A stretch of DNA of 64,000 nucleotides from Shewanella sp. UCD-KL21 (GCF_001957135.1 NZ_MPHK01000004.1:167866-231865); one strand, 5' to 3'. Shown: positions 46,861-56,030, counted from the stretch's first letter. Notes: generated from the sequence alone by a model not told the origin. Made by a program: numbers and translations.

Positions 46861-48081
46861 TTACATAAACTCTGCATTGTCCGCCTCTACCGCCTCTTTA
46901 AGTTGCTCAAGTACATCAGGCATCGCACTGATCACCCGGCTCCATGTTGGCATAAAAGGGGTTTCCATTGGGTTATCAAGAAAACGCTGCCCAGCGGTCA
47001 CAATATTTTGGGCAAACATTTCTACGGCTTTTTCTTCAGTATGGATATCGGTGGTGAGCCCATTCATAAGCGCATCATTATGGTAAGTTTCCACATAATC
47101 GAGGGCGATACGATAATAGGTCGCTTTTAAGGTTCTAAAGGCCTCAGTGCTAAAGGTTTCCCCTTGGGTGGCCAATTTACGATAAAACGCTTTGGTGATA
47201 TCAATGGACATTTTTGATAAGCCCGCTTCAGCATTATCTAACGATAAATCCTGATGCTTATGATCGTAATTATCAGCAATATCCACCTGACAAATGCGGT
47301 TGTGCGCATAGTTACGGTGCATCTCACTCAGCACGCCAATCTCTAAGCCCCAATCACTTGGAATGCGTAAATCGTTTAATACATCGCGTCTAAATGAAAA
47401 CTCACCGGCTAATGGATAACGAAAGCTGTCCATATATTCTAAATAATCATTATGACCCACGACTCTTTGCAAGGCTTTGATCAATGGTGTGACCAATAAC
47501 CGCGACACGCGGCCATTAATTTTGCCGTTGGACATGCGGGCATAAAAACCTTTACTGAATTCATAATTAAACTGTGGATTGGCCACCGGATATAACAATC
47601 TTGCCAGCAGGGATTTTTCATAGGTGACAATATCGCAATCATGCAGTGCCACTGATTCGGTTTTGCCTGATGCCAAAATATAGCCCATGCAATACCAAAC
47701 GTTACGGCCTTTACCCAGCTCTTTAGGCGCTAAGCCTAGCTCACTTAACTTTGCATCAAGGGCTTGCAGTCTGGGGCCGTCATTCCACAGCACTCTATGG
47801 TGTTGCGGCAACTGATTAAAAAAGCCCAGCGCCTGTTTATATTGCTCTTTATCGGCCCTATCAAGCCCAATCACAATTTCATTTAAGTAAGGCACGTCTT
47901 TTAATTTACTGATAATTGCAGGTAAGGCTTCACCTTCTAGCTCTGAATACAGCGAAGGTAAAATCAGCCCTAAGGGCCGCGTTTTAGCAAATTTGAGTAA
48001 GTCCTGCTCCATCTCTTCATGGGTACGCTGGGTCAGGTTATGTAGGGTAGTCACTATGCCATTTTGGTAAAAATCAGCCAT
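46861..48081 (-). CDS. gpgS: Glucosyl-3-phosphoglycerate synthase-like glycosyltransferase (GpgS, GT81)
   Basis: The 406-residue protein resembles GT81 synthases that transfer glucose from NDP-glucose to 3-phosphoglycerate. It shows [17 protein letters not shown] at the N-terminus, an aspartate-rich donor site in [30 protein letters not shown] and [14 protein letters not shown]. The downstream HAD phosphatase would remove the phosphate. ATG 48081 has GAGGAGG upstream, and the start is one base after the phosphatase stop, so translation is coupled. Mannosyl-3-phosphoglycerate synthase activity cannot be fully excluded, but the GpgS-type motifs and the phosphorylase partner favour glucosylglycerate. 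Confidence 0.85.
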   Translation of the reverse strand: MADFYQNGIVTTLHNLTQRTHEEMEQDLLKFAKTRPLGLILPSLYSELEGEALPAIISKLKDVPYLNEIVIGLDRADKEQYKQALGFFNQLPQHHRVLWNDGPRLQALDAKLSELGLAPKELGKGRNVWYCMGYILASGKTESVALHDCDIVTYEKSLLARLLYPVANPQFNYEFSKGFYARMSNGKINGRVSRLLVTPLIKALQRVVGHNDYLEYMDSFRYPLAGEFSFRRDVLNDLRIPSDWGLEIGVLSEMHRNYAHNRICQVDIADNYDHKHQDLSLDNAEAGLSKMSIDITKAFYRKLATQGETFSTEAFRTLKATYYRIALDYVETYHNDALMNGLTTDIHTEEKAVEMFAQNIVTAGQRFLDNPMETPFMPTWSRVISAMPDVLEQLKEAVEADNAEFM

Positions 48082-48082
48082 G

Positions 48083-48934
48083 TTATGCCTCCTCAAGCTT
48101 CAATGATGTTGAAGAATTTGGGTTTAAAAACAAAGCTTCTAGGCATTCTGCCCAGCCTTTAGGCCCGTATTGGCTACTTTGAATCGGTGTTGATGCGGTA
48201 TCGATTTTTGGAAAAGTATGAGTTGGAGATTTAATTTGAATGGCAATATCTGCCGCCTCTAGCATGGCGCTGTCGTTGCCACTGTCACCGAGGGCGATGG
48301 TTTGCACGCTGGTTTGGTACACATTGGCGTACTCCTGCGCTAGCCAGTCCATGGCGCGGCCTTTATCTGTATGGCCGCCAACATGTAAGAAGCGCCCGCC
48401 TTGGAGCATGTTCGCGCCTAGGCTATTCATATGGGCAATAAAGGCTTGTTTTCGAGTTTCATCACCTGTCCACAGCAGCGGCTCAGAGTAATGTCTTACT
48501 AAGGCCAGAGTGGCTTTTTCTGGGGTTAAATCCGTTAGCTCACAAAGCTCTTCGGCTGTCAGAGATGAAAAGCCGAGATAATCTTCTGCAAATGCTTTGG
48601 CCTCGGTTTCCAGTAAGGTTAACCAATGGCTTCTTGGCTCACAAAATTCTTTTACCCAATAATACCCTTGGGTAAAGGTGTCTTGAGGCTGAGTGTCAAA
48701 GTAGCCGATGGGGATGTAGATCACCGCGCCATTTTCTGAAATAAACGGGGAATTAAAGCCAATGGTTTGCTGAAACTTTTCCATTTCGGCAAAGGTTTTA
48801 CTGGTATTAGGGATGATAGGAATTTGCTTTTCATTTAACCCTTCAATGACTGCGATAGCGCTAGAAAAACTGTAATCAAAGTGATCAAGTAAAGTACCGT
48901 CCATGTCTGTAAATATTAGCGGTCTTGTGGTCAT
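48083..48934 (-). CDS. gpgP: Glucosyl/mannosyl-3-phosphoglycerate phosphatase, HAD family
   Basis: The 283-residue HAD Cof-type phosphatase has motif I FTDMDGTLLDH (catalytic aspartates at 10 and 12), motif II in IIPNTSKTFAEM, a motif III lysine and motif IV IALGDSGNDSAML. The cap contains HVGGHTDKGRAMDWL, characteristic of mannosyl-3-phosphoglycerate phosphatases (MpgP/YedP). It opens the operon, with AAGGGAA about 10 bp upstream of ATG, and its stop is one base before gpgS. It should dephosphorylate glucosyl-3-phosphoglycerate to glucosylglycerate, a compatible solute made under salt stress or nitrogen limitation. Confidence 0.87.
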   Translation of the reverse strand: MTTRPLIFTDMDGTLLDHFDYSFSSAIAVIEGLNEKQIPIIPNTSKTFAEMEKFQQTIGFNSPFISENGAVIYIPIGYFDTQPQDTFTQGYYWVKEFCEPRSHWLTLLETEAKAFAEDYLGFSSLTAEELCELTDLTPEKATLALVRHYSEPLLWTGDETRKQAFIAHMNSLGANMLQGGRFLHVGGHTDKGRAMDWLAQEYANVYQTSVQTIALGDSGNDSAMLEAADIAIQIKSPTHTFPKIDTASTPIQSSQYGPKGWAECLEALFLNPNSSTSLKLEEA

Positions 48935-49230
48935 ATTTATTCCCTTCCATTACCTAAACAATTATTCAACTGCCTAAAAATGTTTCAGGTTACATGCCAG
49001 CTTTTGGCGCTTTGCACTAAAATGGTTAGAAACTAAACATTAGATGCTGAATTTATTGATTAAATAATTTATCCGCGGGGAAAGAACACATTGAAAAAAA
49101 CACAGAAATGGATCATAAATGCAGGATTTTAAACCACACCTTGCACCATTGCGGTGCAAACAGGTCGTTAAAGGTTAGCTATTTACACTTGCTGATAGGA
49201 CAGTATTGGCCAAGATGTTTTTGCCAAGGG

Positions 49231-51096
49231 TCATGCGCACTCAGCCGCAAGGTGGACTTTATTTTTCCCCGCGTATTTAGCTCGATAAAGTGCTTCATCT
49301 GCTATTTTTGCTAGCTCAAATAATGACTTGCTGTTATCAAGGTTATTTACTACCCCCATACTCACGGTTAAATTAAGGCTGATATCCTCAAACTGGAACG
49401 CTTGAGCCGCGATGCCTTGGCGCAAACGCTCTGATATCGCAAAGGCTTGATCCATATTAGTATTAGGTAAAACTATCAAAAACTCTTCACCGCCAATCCT
49501 GCCAATCAAGTCACTGTTTTTTAATAAGGCTTTTACTCTTTTTGATAGTGATTTGAGGGTTAGATCGCCCACATGATGACCGTAGGTGTCATTAATGGTC
49601 TTAAAGTTATCAATATCAAACAGGATCACGGCTAATGGTTGATGTTTTTTAGCGGCTTTTTCAACGAGACTCTGACCTTTAGTGAAGGTTTGACCACGAT
49701 TATAAAGCCCGGTAAGAAAGTCTACCTCTGCACGAACTTTTAACGAGCGCCGCGAGACCAAGAGGAAAATAATCAAGGTTGATAGCACCACTGCAGAAAC
49801 AAAAAGTAGCATCAGATTAAGCTGATAAATACGCTCTTTGTCTTCAACTGCGGCCAAATTTAATTCATTAATAGCAAGCCTATTCGCCAGTAACTGATTT
49901 TCAAAATTGACCAATTGGTCATTATGCCCAAGCGCAGAAATGATAACTTGATTACTAATGACGCTTTGATGCGCCTCCCTTTCTAAATCGATGACATCCA
50001 GCAGCGTATTAACGGCCTCAATGGGCTTTCCTTCATCCATCGCAATAATGACATCGGCCTGTAAAATCATGCTTTGCTGGTTTTGACTAAAGTGTTTATC
50101 TTGTTTAAATGCGCGCGCCATTTCAGCCGCTTTTACTGCATCACCAATTCTTAAATAAGCTAACGCCAGATATAAGTAATTGCTGGTTTTAAAATAACTT
50201 TCTTTGGAAGTGTGGTGTAATGAAACCGCTTTTTCTAAATGCTCAATAGCAAGGGGAAAATCATTCATTCTTAGCGCCACGCGGCCGCTATTTAGGTGCG
50301 CAAAAAATAATAAATCTTTGTAATCTTTAACTTCATTGGCCAAAGTGAACTGCACCGTCAGACTTTTCTGAGCTTTATCCCAATCCCCTAGCTTTAATGC
50401 CTCGCTAAGCATATTGTGTTGCATATTGAACATGTCTTCTTTGTCATTAATGCGCTGCCAAGTCAGGTAGGCTTTTTCAAAGTTTTCATACCCTTGTTGA
50501 TGCAATCCCACACGCCGATAAAGATTACCTGTCGCATTATAAATCAAAGCTTTACGGTTTAAGTTTAGCGCACTACTTTTATCAACGACTGTCAGCGCTT
50601 CGCTCAATAAATCAATGCCTTGTTGAACCGTAGTAGGCTCTGTATAACAAAAAGCATTTTGAGTTAATGTCTTAGCGAGTAATTCTGAGTTGTTATGCTG
50701 ACGAGCATAATGGAGGGCAAGTGTTCTATCTTCACAGTAAACTGCAGGATCATTCGTTTGTAGGTATTTAGCAAAGGAGCGTTCTAAGTAGCTATCAATT
50801 AAGATATCAGTCACCGCCAAAGAGCTAACCAGCGCTATACCTTTATCATAACTGGCTATAGCTAATTCCAACTGGCGAGTTTTTTCGTACTGCTGGCCAT
50901 AAACAAAATAATACTTTGCTTGAGATTCAGCATCAAAGTTGCTGCCTGTAAGATCAAATTGGTCTAATAACGCAATCGATTCTGTAGCAGAAAGGCCTTT
51001 AATTGATTGTTCTAGTTTGAGGAAACCATCATTGGCAACAGCACTTAAGCTTACTAAAAAAAGCATACTGCACAGCCATGGGATAAATCTTCTCAT
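49231..51096 (-). CDS. Exported TPR-containing GGDEF protein, probable diguanylate cyclase
   Basis: The 621-residue membrane protein has a signal peptide (SMLFLVSLSAVANDG), a periplasmic alpha-solenoid of about 370 residues with TPR-like repeats (for example YVFGQQYEKTRQLELAIASY and ATGNLYRRVGLHQQGYENF), a membrane helix (LMLLFVSAVVLSTLIIFLLV, about 425-445) and a GGDEF domain (about 460-615). The active-site loop is GGEEF, compatible with c-di-GMP synthesis. The usual allosteric I-site RxxD five residues upstream appears as KNSD, so product inhibition may be absent. Ligand or partner of the periplasmic repeats is unknown. Confidence 0.9.
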   Translation of the reverse strand: MRRFIPWLCSMLFLVSLSAVANDGFLKLEQSIKGLSATESIALLDQFDLTGSNFDAESQAKYYFVYGQQYEKTRQLELAIASYDKGIALVSSLAVTDILIDSYLERSFAKYLQTNDPAVYCEDRTLALHYARQHNNSELLAKTLTQNAFCYTEPTTVQQGIDLLSEALTVVDKSSALNLNRKALIYNATGNLYRRVGLHQQGYENFEKAYLTWQRINDKEDMFNMQHNMLSEALKLGDWDKAQKSLTVQFTLANEVKDYKDLLFFAHLNSGRVALRMNDFPLAIEHLEKAVSLHHTSKESYFKTSNYLYLALAYLRIGDAVKAAEMARAFKQDKHFSQNQQSMILQADVIIAMDEGKPIEAVNTLLDVIDLEREAHQSVISNQVIISALGHNDQLVNFENQLLANRLAINELNLAAVEDKERIYQLNLMLLFVSAVVLSTLIIFLLVSRRSLKVRAEVDFLTGLYNRGQTFTKGQSLVEKAAKKHQPLAVILFDIDNFKTINDTYGHHVGDLTLKSLSKRVKALLKNSDLIGRIGGEEFLIVLPNTNMDQAFAISERLRQGIAAQAFQFEDISLNLTVSMGVVNNLDNSKSLFELAKIADEALYRAKYAGKNKVHLAAECA

Positions 51097-51200
51097 CTAC
51101 AAACAATCCATTTTTCGCGTTAGTTAAATAGCACTTTCGTAGTATATCCACTTAGCAACAACATGAAACAGTTTTCACCCAAAATAGACACTTACCAACA

Positions 51201-51429
51201 AATTGATACAAACAAACCGCCAATACTGATACATACTCAGGGTTAACGCGATTAACTGATTAAAGCCGCTAGCCCATAACACCCCAAATAGCATTTAGCA
51301 TACCGACATAAATTTAAAATCATTGTATTAATTAAAGAACTGCCGCTGCGAAGAGCGAGCAGCGAACGAGCGCTAACTATGCCCTAATTAATTTAGGTCT
51401 TGAGAATAATTAAGGCCTTAGCCTAGGAC
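51201..51429. repeat. 229-bp direct repeat, copy 1
   Basis: This is the first of two adjacent copies of a unit beginning AATTGATACAAACAAACCGC. It contains several inverted repeats, including GCTGC/GCAGC around GAAGAGCGA and TTAGG/CCTAG at 51393 and 51422. No open reading frame fills it. The pair occupies most of the 642-bp gap between the GGDEF gene and the exported unknown. Confidence 0.85.
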
Positions 51430-51653
51430 AATTGATACAAACAAACCGCTAACACTGAAACATACTCAGGGTTAACGCGATTAACTGATTAAAGCCGCCA
51501 GCCCATAACCCCCAAATAGCATTTAGCATACCGACATAGATTTAAAATCATTGTGTTAATTAAAGAACGTTGCGAAGAGCGGGCAGCGACCGAGCGTTAA
51601 CTATGTCCTAATTAATCGAGGTCTTGAGAATAATTGAGGCCTTAACCTCGGAC
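51430..51653. repeat. 229-bp direct repeat, copy 2
   Basis: The second copy starts immediately after copy 1. It is about 224 bp long because of small deletions and roughly 85-90 percent identical by eye. Where copy 1 has the TTAGG/CCTAG stem, copy 2 has CGAGG/CCTCG at 51617 and 51646, so two base pairs change together. This points to a conserved structure in RNA or DNA. Confidence 0.85.
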
Positions 51654-51738
51654 GATACTTGAACAGATATGCGCTAGCATGAGCATGTGTTGATGGGATC
51701 TTATGGCTAACGGTTTAATGTCATGCGGTAAATTGGCA

Positions 51739-52608
51739 TTAATTAAGCGAGCCTGACTCACAGGATGAAGTGTAGCTATCAAGTTCAATTAAACCGTTAA
51801 GAATAATGCCGTGATAACGGGCTTTAATCAGTTGATAATCCATATCTGCAGCAAAATAGTAGGTGACATCTTCATCGCCAGTTTGCTCGACTGGGATCAA
51901 GGTTAAGTCTCCCCAAGGTGCAAGTGTAACCGTTTGCTTTGGCTGTACATAAAACTGGTAAGGCTCGATGCCATCGGAGGCTTGCCTTACTAGGGCGAAT
52001 TGTTGCCGACCTTGTAACAAATGCTCCCGAATTTGAATGGCTAAGGTATCCACATCACGCAAAGGCTGTTCTTTTGAGACGTAGTTTGCCACCTCGCCAT
52101 CAATATCGACTCGCGACCGTCGCCCTGTGTCATCAAAGGTGACTTGCATATCCCGAGAGCGAAATCCTGACACTTGTTGATGAAATTTGTTCGTTAACCA
52201 TTCATTAGTGGCATCAGACCAAGACAGTTCTGCCCGCTGCTGATATTGGGTACCAATGCCTAAAATACTGGCTTCACTGTTTGACGTGACTACCGCCGAC
52301 TTGTCATGCCAATGCTCAGTTCTGGTCATTTCACCAGTATGTATTCCATTAAGATAAATGCTGTAAAGGGCATTGCGGCGGCACTGTGTCGCTGTTTTAT
52401 TAACAAGAGCTTCACCCGCAAGCGCGTTATTGGCGATGGCATCATTTGCATATGCATTACTCACCACAGCCCCATACAGTGCGGCCAATATCACTAATGG
52501 CATCGCTAATGGCATCGCTAATGACTTAGCCAATATTTTAGCCAATGACTTAGCAAACGTTCGCCATCTTTTGGGGCTAATATGCAACTCAGAAGGTGTT
52601 GTATTCAT
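51739..52608 (-). CDS. Uncharacterised exported protein (DUF3108-like)
   Basis: The 289-residue product has a long N-terminal region rich in Lys-Ser-Leu-Ala repeats (KSLAKILAKSLAMPLAMPLV) that merges into a hydrophobic signal segment ending near NAYA (about residue 55). The mature part has the pattern of DUF3108-type periplasmic proteins: an early YSIYLNGIHTGEM strand, a central SGFRSRDMQVTFDDTGRRS and a late ADMDYQLIKARYHG. This family is of unknown function, probably in the envelope. It lies 32 bp after the Omp85-like gene on the same strand, so the two likely form an operon. The true start may be one of the internal methionines within the repeat. Confidence 0.6.
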   Translation of the reverse strand: MNTTPSELHISPKRWRTFAKSLAKILAKSLAMPLAMPLVILAALYGAVVSNAYANDAIANNALAGEALVNKTATQCRRNALYSIYLNGIHTGEMTRTEHWHDKSAVVTSNSEASILGIGTQYQQRAELSWSDATNEWLTNKFHQQVSGFRSRDMQVTFDDTGRRSRVDIDGEVANYVSKEQPLRDVDTLAIQIREHLLQGRQQFALVRQASDGIEPYQFYVQPKQTVTLAPWGDLTLIPVEQTGDEDVTYYFAADMDYQLIKARYHGIILNGLIELDSYTSSCESGSLN

Positions 52609-52640
52609 GCTCGCCTGTCACTAATCGGTCAAATTAAAAA

Positions 52641-53795
52641 TTAAAACACTTCATTGACGTTAAGGTAGAAGTTAGTTTCATTTTCGCCCACACCGACATC
52701 AAAACGTAAATTAATATTATCTTTTATATTAAAGCGAAAGCCAGTGCCATAGGATGTCATTAACTCATCCGACAATTGGCTTACTTTAGGTGCCACGCTG
52801 CCCACCGCGCCCCAAAAAACCATGCCATAACGCTGAAAAATCGGTAAACGATATTCAACTTGGCCCATCATCATTTGCTCGTCGCGATAACGCCCCTTGA
52901 TATAACCGCGCATGGCATTAGAGCCACCTAAGTCAGGCAGTAAATTCCAAGGCACATCGCCATCAGTAAAGTGACCTTGCACTTGCCAAGCGATTAATCC
53001 TGGCGCAGACATAGCGCTTAAATCAATGTAATTGGCGAGCTCAATATTATAAGTTGAAAATGACGATGATTGATCGTTTTGATATAGGCCTGCATCCACT
53101 TGAAACAACCAGCCTTTAGTGGCATTTAAGCGATAATCTCGCGAGTCGTAAATACTGGTGACAACCAGCCCCGAACTAAAATTATTCGGCAAAATGTCCG
53201 TGGCATCAACGGCTATTTCAGGCTCAACTAAGGCTAAGTTTTCAGCGCTGGCATAAATAAAATCTGCGCCAACCCCAATAAAATAATTACTGGCAACTTC
53301 GGTCATCCACCGCGGTTTAAAACTATAAAGTTGCTCTTCAAACTCATGATGATTGGCATCGATATTGCCTTGCTCAATACCTTGGCCATAATACACTGCA
53401 GCTTCATTATGTAACTCTAATTGCAGCAATAAACGCTGCTTGCCTTGATTGAAAAACGTCATATTTTCCACTTCAACGCCGTAAGAATTATTCATCGATA
53501 CAAATGAGTTCAGCACCAAAGATGAGGGCTGCTCCTGTGCCGCTGCGCCATCGGTTTTATATAGCCCCACCATTAATAAACCTAAGCCAAATTTTTTCTC
53601 AGGGGTGTAATAAGCTGTGGGCAAATAACTCATATCGATGGTTTTACTGTCATCAAACTCACCATCTGCGCCAAACACTGACAAAATATCATCCACCCAA
53701 GTCGGCTGCATGTCTTTTGGCGTTTCAAATAAAGGTTCTACTGCGATACTTGCGCTAGAAAACGCCATACATACTAAGAATAAAATCCGTTTCAT
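52641..53795 (-). CDS. Omp85/BamA-like outer-membrane beta-barrel protein (surface antigen D15 type)
   Basis: The 384-residue product has a signal peptide (KRILFLVCMAFSSASIA), a short periplasmic lead-in and a 16-stranded-type barrel without POTRA domains. GGSNAMRGYIKGRYRDEQM matches the conserved loop-6 RGY/F motif of the Omp85 superfamily, and the C-terminal strand FDVGVGENETNFYLNVNEVF ends in phenylalanine as the Bam signal requires. Such short Omp85 proteins act in lipid or protein handling at the outer membrane, with unknown specificity. The downstream DUF3108-like gene is probably cotranscribed. Confidence 0.82.
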   Translation of the reverse strand: MKRILFLVCMAFSSASIAVEPLFETPKDMQPTWVDDILSVFGADGEFDDSKTIDMSYLPTAYYTPEKKFGLGLLMVGLYKTDGAAAQEQPSSLVLNSFVSMNNSYGVEVENMTFFNQGKQRLLLQLELHNEAAVYYGQGIEQGNIDANHHEFEEQLYSFKPRWMTEVASNYFIGVGADFIYASAENLALVEPEIAVDATDILPNNFSSGLVVTSIYDSRDYRLNATKGWLFQVDAGLYQNDQSSSFSTYNIELANYIDLSAMSAPGLIAWQVQGHFTDGDVPWNLLPDLGGSNAMRGYIKGRYRDEQMMMGQVEYRLPIFQRYGMVFWGAVGSVAPKVSQLSDELMTSYGTGFRFNIKDNINLRFDVGVGENETNFYLNVNEVF

Positions 53796-53891
53796 AACAA
53801 CTCTAATTAATGATGGGATGGGAAGGTGATAAGCACTTTTAAGCCGTCATATGACTTGCCGAGCGCATTTTAACAGAATTTGGGCAATAAA

Positions 53892-53925
53892 AAATGCCGC
53901 TATTGTTGCAAAAATAACGGCATTT
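53892..53925 (-). terminator. Intrinsic terminator of the VF530 gene
   Basis: AAATGCCGCTATT and AATAACGGCATTT form a 13-bp stem with one mismatch. On the minus strand it is followed by a T run, 45 bp after the VF530 stop codon. Confidence 0.7.
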
Positions 53926-53969
53926 ATTAGCAATGATGAGTTTTATCTCAAAACACATAGACTCAAAGT

Positions 53970-54476
53970 CTATTTACCCCAAGGGTTACTAGGATCTTGC
54001 GATGGCGCAGGTCTTTTGGCGCCCGATTTTTCTGAACTACGATTTTGCGCATAAGCGTCTTGTTGTCTTGGCTTATCGCTACCATAACGAGGACGCTGGT
54101 TTTTAGCCTTCATCGCTTCATAATTTTCAGTGGCTTTAGCGCGCTGCTCATCTAACAACTCAACCGTTAACTCTTGAGGTTTACGTGGCACAATACCATC
54201 AGCAAAACCGCGAGCACGTGGCTTTAGCTCAAACTGTTCAGCAGTACCTTTAGGCATTTGCTTAAAACGATAAAGATAGAAAGACTCTACTCGCTCTCTA
54301 GCCCATTCGGTTTTTTTAAGAAACTTGATACTCGCTTCCATACTTGGATTAAGGTTAAAGCACTCCAACCTCAGTGCCGCGTAAAGCACTTTCCAATCAT
54401 AAAAATCAACCAGTTCAGTCATCATGATGTCTAAACTCAGGCCGTGCAGTGGGTTATTCTGTTGCTTTTCAATCAT
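53970..54476 (-). CDS. VF530 family DNA-binding protein
   Basis: The 168-residue product has an N-terminal VF530 domain (about 1-80): NPLHGLSLDIMMTELVDFYD, WKVLYAALRLECFNLNPSM and FLKKTEWARERVESFYLYRF. The domain is named for a Vibrio fischeri protein and binds double-stranded DNA in vitro. A basic, Pro/Gln/Arg-rich tail of about 80 residues (PRARGFADG to RPAPSQDPSNPWGK) follows and is probably disordered. I chose ATG 54476, since the frame's 21 extra residues lack the family pattern. Role unknown. Confidence 0.85.
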   Translation of the reverse strand: MIEKQQNNPLHGLSLDIMMTELVDFYDWKVLYAALRLECFNLNPSMEASIKFLKKTEWARERVESFYLYRFKQMPKGTAEQFELKPRARGFADGIVPRKPQELTVELLDEQRAKATENYEAMKAKNQRPRYGSDKPRQQDAYAQNRSSEKSGAKRPAPSQDPSNPWGK

Positions 54477-54771
54477 GTGAGACTCTAATAAAGGATAGTA
54501 TTTGAAAGGGAGTAAAGCAGTATGTGAACTGCTAAGCACATTATAGCGTTTTTAACTGCAGATATTGGGATATTTTTTATAATCAATCATCAAGATTACC
54601 CAAAAGAAATAACGTCATCTCATACATGGTATATCGATCATATAAGTAACCTACTGTATAAAGGCACAATTTTAATATCTGCAAGATTAATGCTATTATC
54701 GCCAGTTCAAAATTTAACCTGCACTTAGAATATGAGTGTATTAAACATTTTTAGTTATCAAGGAAGATAAT

Positions 54772-55086
54772 GTGAAGAAAATATTTATTGCCTGCATCCT
54801 ATTCGCCATCTATCAAAATTGGCCATTATTCCCTAAGAACTACGACCAAACTAATGAAGTGATTTTATACGCCACAGACTGGTGCGGCTATTGTGAAAAA
54901 GCACGAGCTTTTTTTGATAAAAATAACATTGCCTATACTGAATTTGATATTGAAAAGTCAACTGAAGGTCTAGAGCGTTATGAAAATCTAGGTGGGGATA
55001 TCATTCCATTACTTGATATCAATGGCACCATTATCCGAGGTTATAATGAAAGAAAAATGGCTCAGCAACTATATGAGAAGCGATAA
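54772..55086 (+). CDS. Membrane-anchored glutaredoxin-like protein
   Basis: The 104-residue product has an N-terminal hydrophobic segment (KKIFIACILFAIYQNW) that could be a signal anchor, followed by a glutaredoxin fold with the active site CGYC in YATDWCGYCEKARAFFDKN. GGDIIPLLDINGTIIRGYNE holds the cis-proline and the glutathione-contact Gly. It could reduce disulphides or glutathionylated proteins at the membrane. The start is GTG 54772, with AAGGAAG upstream. It is monocistronic, with a perfect terminator-like hairpin at 55097. Confidence 0.85.
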   Translation: MKKIFIACILFAIYQNWPLFPKNYDQTNEVILYATDWCGYCEKARAFFDKNNIAYTEFDIEKSTEGLERYENLGGDIIPLLDINGTIIRGYNERKMAQQLYEKR

Positions 55087-55096
55087 TTTCAATCGT

Positions 55097-55127
55097 AAAT
55101 CCCATACTTAATCTAAGTATGGGATTT
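55097..55127 (+). terminator. Hairpin after the glutaredoxin gene
   Basis: AAATCCCATACTTA pairs perfectly with TAAGTATGGGATTT (14 bp, 3-nt loop) 10 bp after the stop codon. It is followed by GTAAAA rather than a long T run, so termination efficiency is uncertain. Confidence 0.6.
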
Positions 55128-55176
55128 GTAAAATAGCGGTGTTGTTATCGACCACTAACTGAAATGTCGCTGGAAG

Positions 55177-55266
55177 CATAACCTGACATAGGTCGCTTCA
55201 AACTTTCAATAGCTTAGTTGAAAAATATAACCATATCCTGACATAAAATATAACCGTAAGCTGACA
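55177..55266. repeat. Three short direct repeats of a TATAACC...CTGACA motif
   Basis: CATAACCTGACA (55177), TATAACCATATCCTGACA (55226) and TATAACCGTAAGCTGACA (55249) lie in the 404-bp gap between the glutaredoxin gene and the transposase remnant. The latter two are 23 bp apart. No gene is visible in this gap. They may be remains of a mobile element end. Confidence 0.5.
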
Positions 55267-55490
55267 AATTGAAGCAATCTCTGGAGCCAAAACTTTTCCA
55301 TGTACTTTTATGACAACATAATGCGACAAATATCATTTACATTATATGATTTAGAAGAATGGCAATAATTTAGCTATTCTCATTCTTTAAAACTCAAGAC
55401 CTACTCCTAACTCGTAAAACCAAAAAGGTGACATATCTGAAAATTGATGACGACTCAATAAAAAATAAATAGCTGCAGTTTGCCTATATA

Positions 55491-56030
55491 TTAGGCTGTC
55501 AACCATCGTTGGCAATTAGAGGCACTTTGTCGTCGTTTGCGGTCTACATGTTCACAATATTTAGTCAACGCAGGCAATGAACCAACCGCACCTTTAAATA
55601 ATGCCCCAAATTCTGTAGTGATTTTTAACCAGTTTTCAGCAGGAATATTCAATCTATTGAGAATATCCTGACTACTCCCGCTAATTGCGCCGCGCTTATC
55701 ATCACGAATAATCCGCCCTGTATCTTCAACCAGTACAATGTAATCTTTTACACTGAACATTAAGCCATTGGGCATATCTAAACGCTCATTGCCCACAAAG
55801 GGAAGTAACTCTTTTGGTTGCCCACCGTTTATAGCTGAGTTAATTCGTCGCTGAATACTGGTGTAATCGGAGGTTTCAGGGGTTGCTGCCATCTTGGCAC
55901 GAACAGGGTTCAAATCCACATATGCCATGCAGGCCAATACAGCTGCTTCATCAAGTAGTGCTTGGGATTTAAAGCGCCCTTCCCAAAAACGACCAGTGCA
56001 GTTATCTTCTTTATTGGCCACAACTGACAC
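55491..56030 (-). pseudogene. C-terminal fragment of a REP-associated/IS200-like tyrosine transposase
   Basis: The 179-residue frame matches the C-terminal half of the family of about 320 residues seen in Shewanella: TGRFWEGRFKSQALLDEAAV, CMAYVDLNPVRAKMA, DYTSIQRRINSAINGG and the terminal ALTKYCEHVDRKRRQSASNC. The N-terminal catalytic part with the HUH motif and the active tyrosine is missing. Similarity begins near ANKEDNC at about 56020, and the upstream DNA does not continue it, so this is a truncated remnant and not an active transposase. It lies just downstream of the toxin-immunity genes, suggesting mobile-DNA activity there. Confidence 0.8.

Noticed and set aside
51201..51653. A CRISPR array or IS ends
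   Set aside because: Only two long adjacent copies are present, with no unique spacers, no transposase frame and no terminal inverted repeats of IS type.
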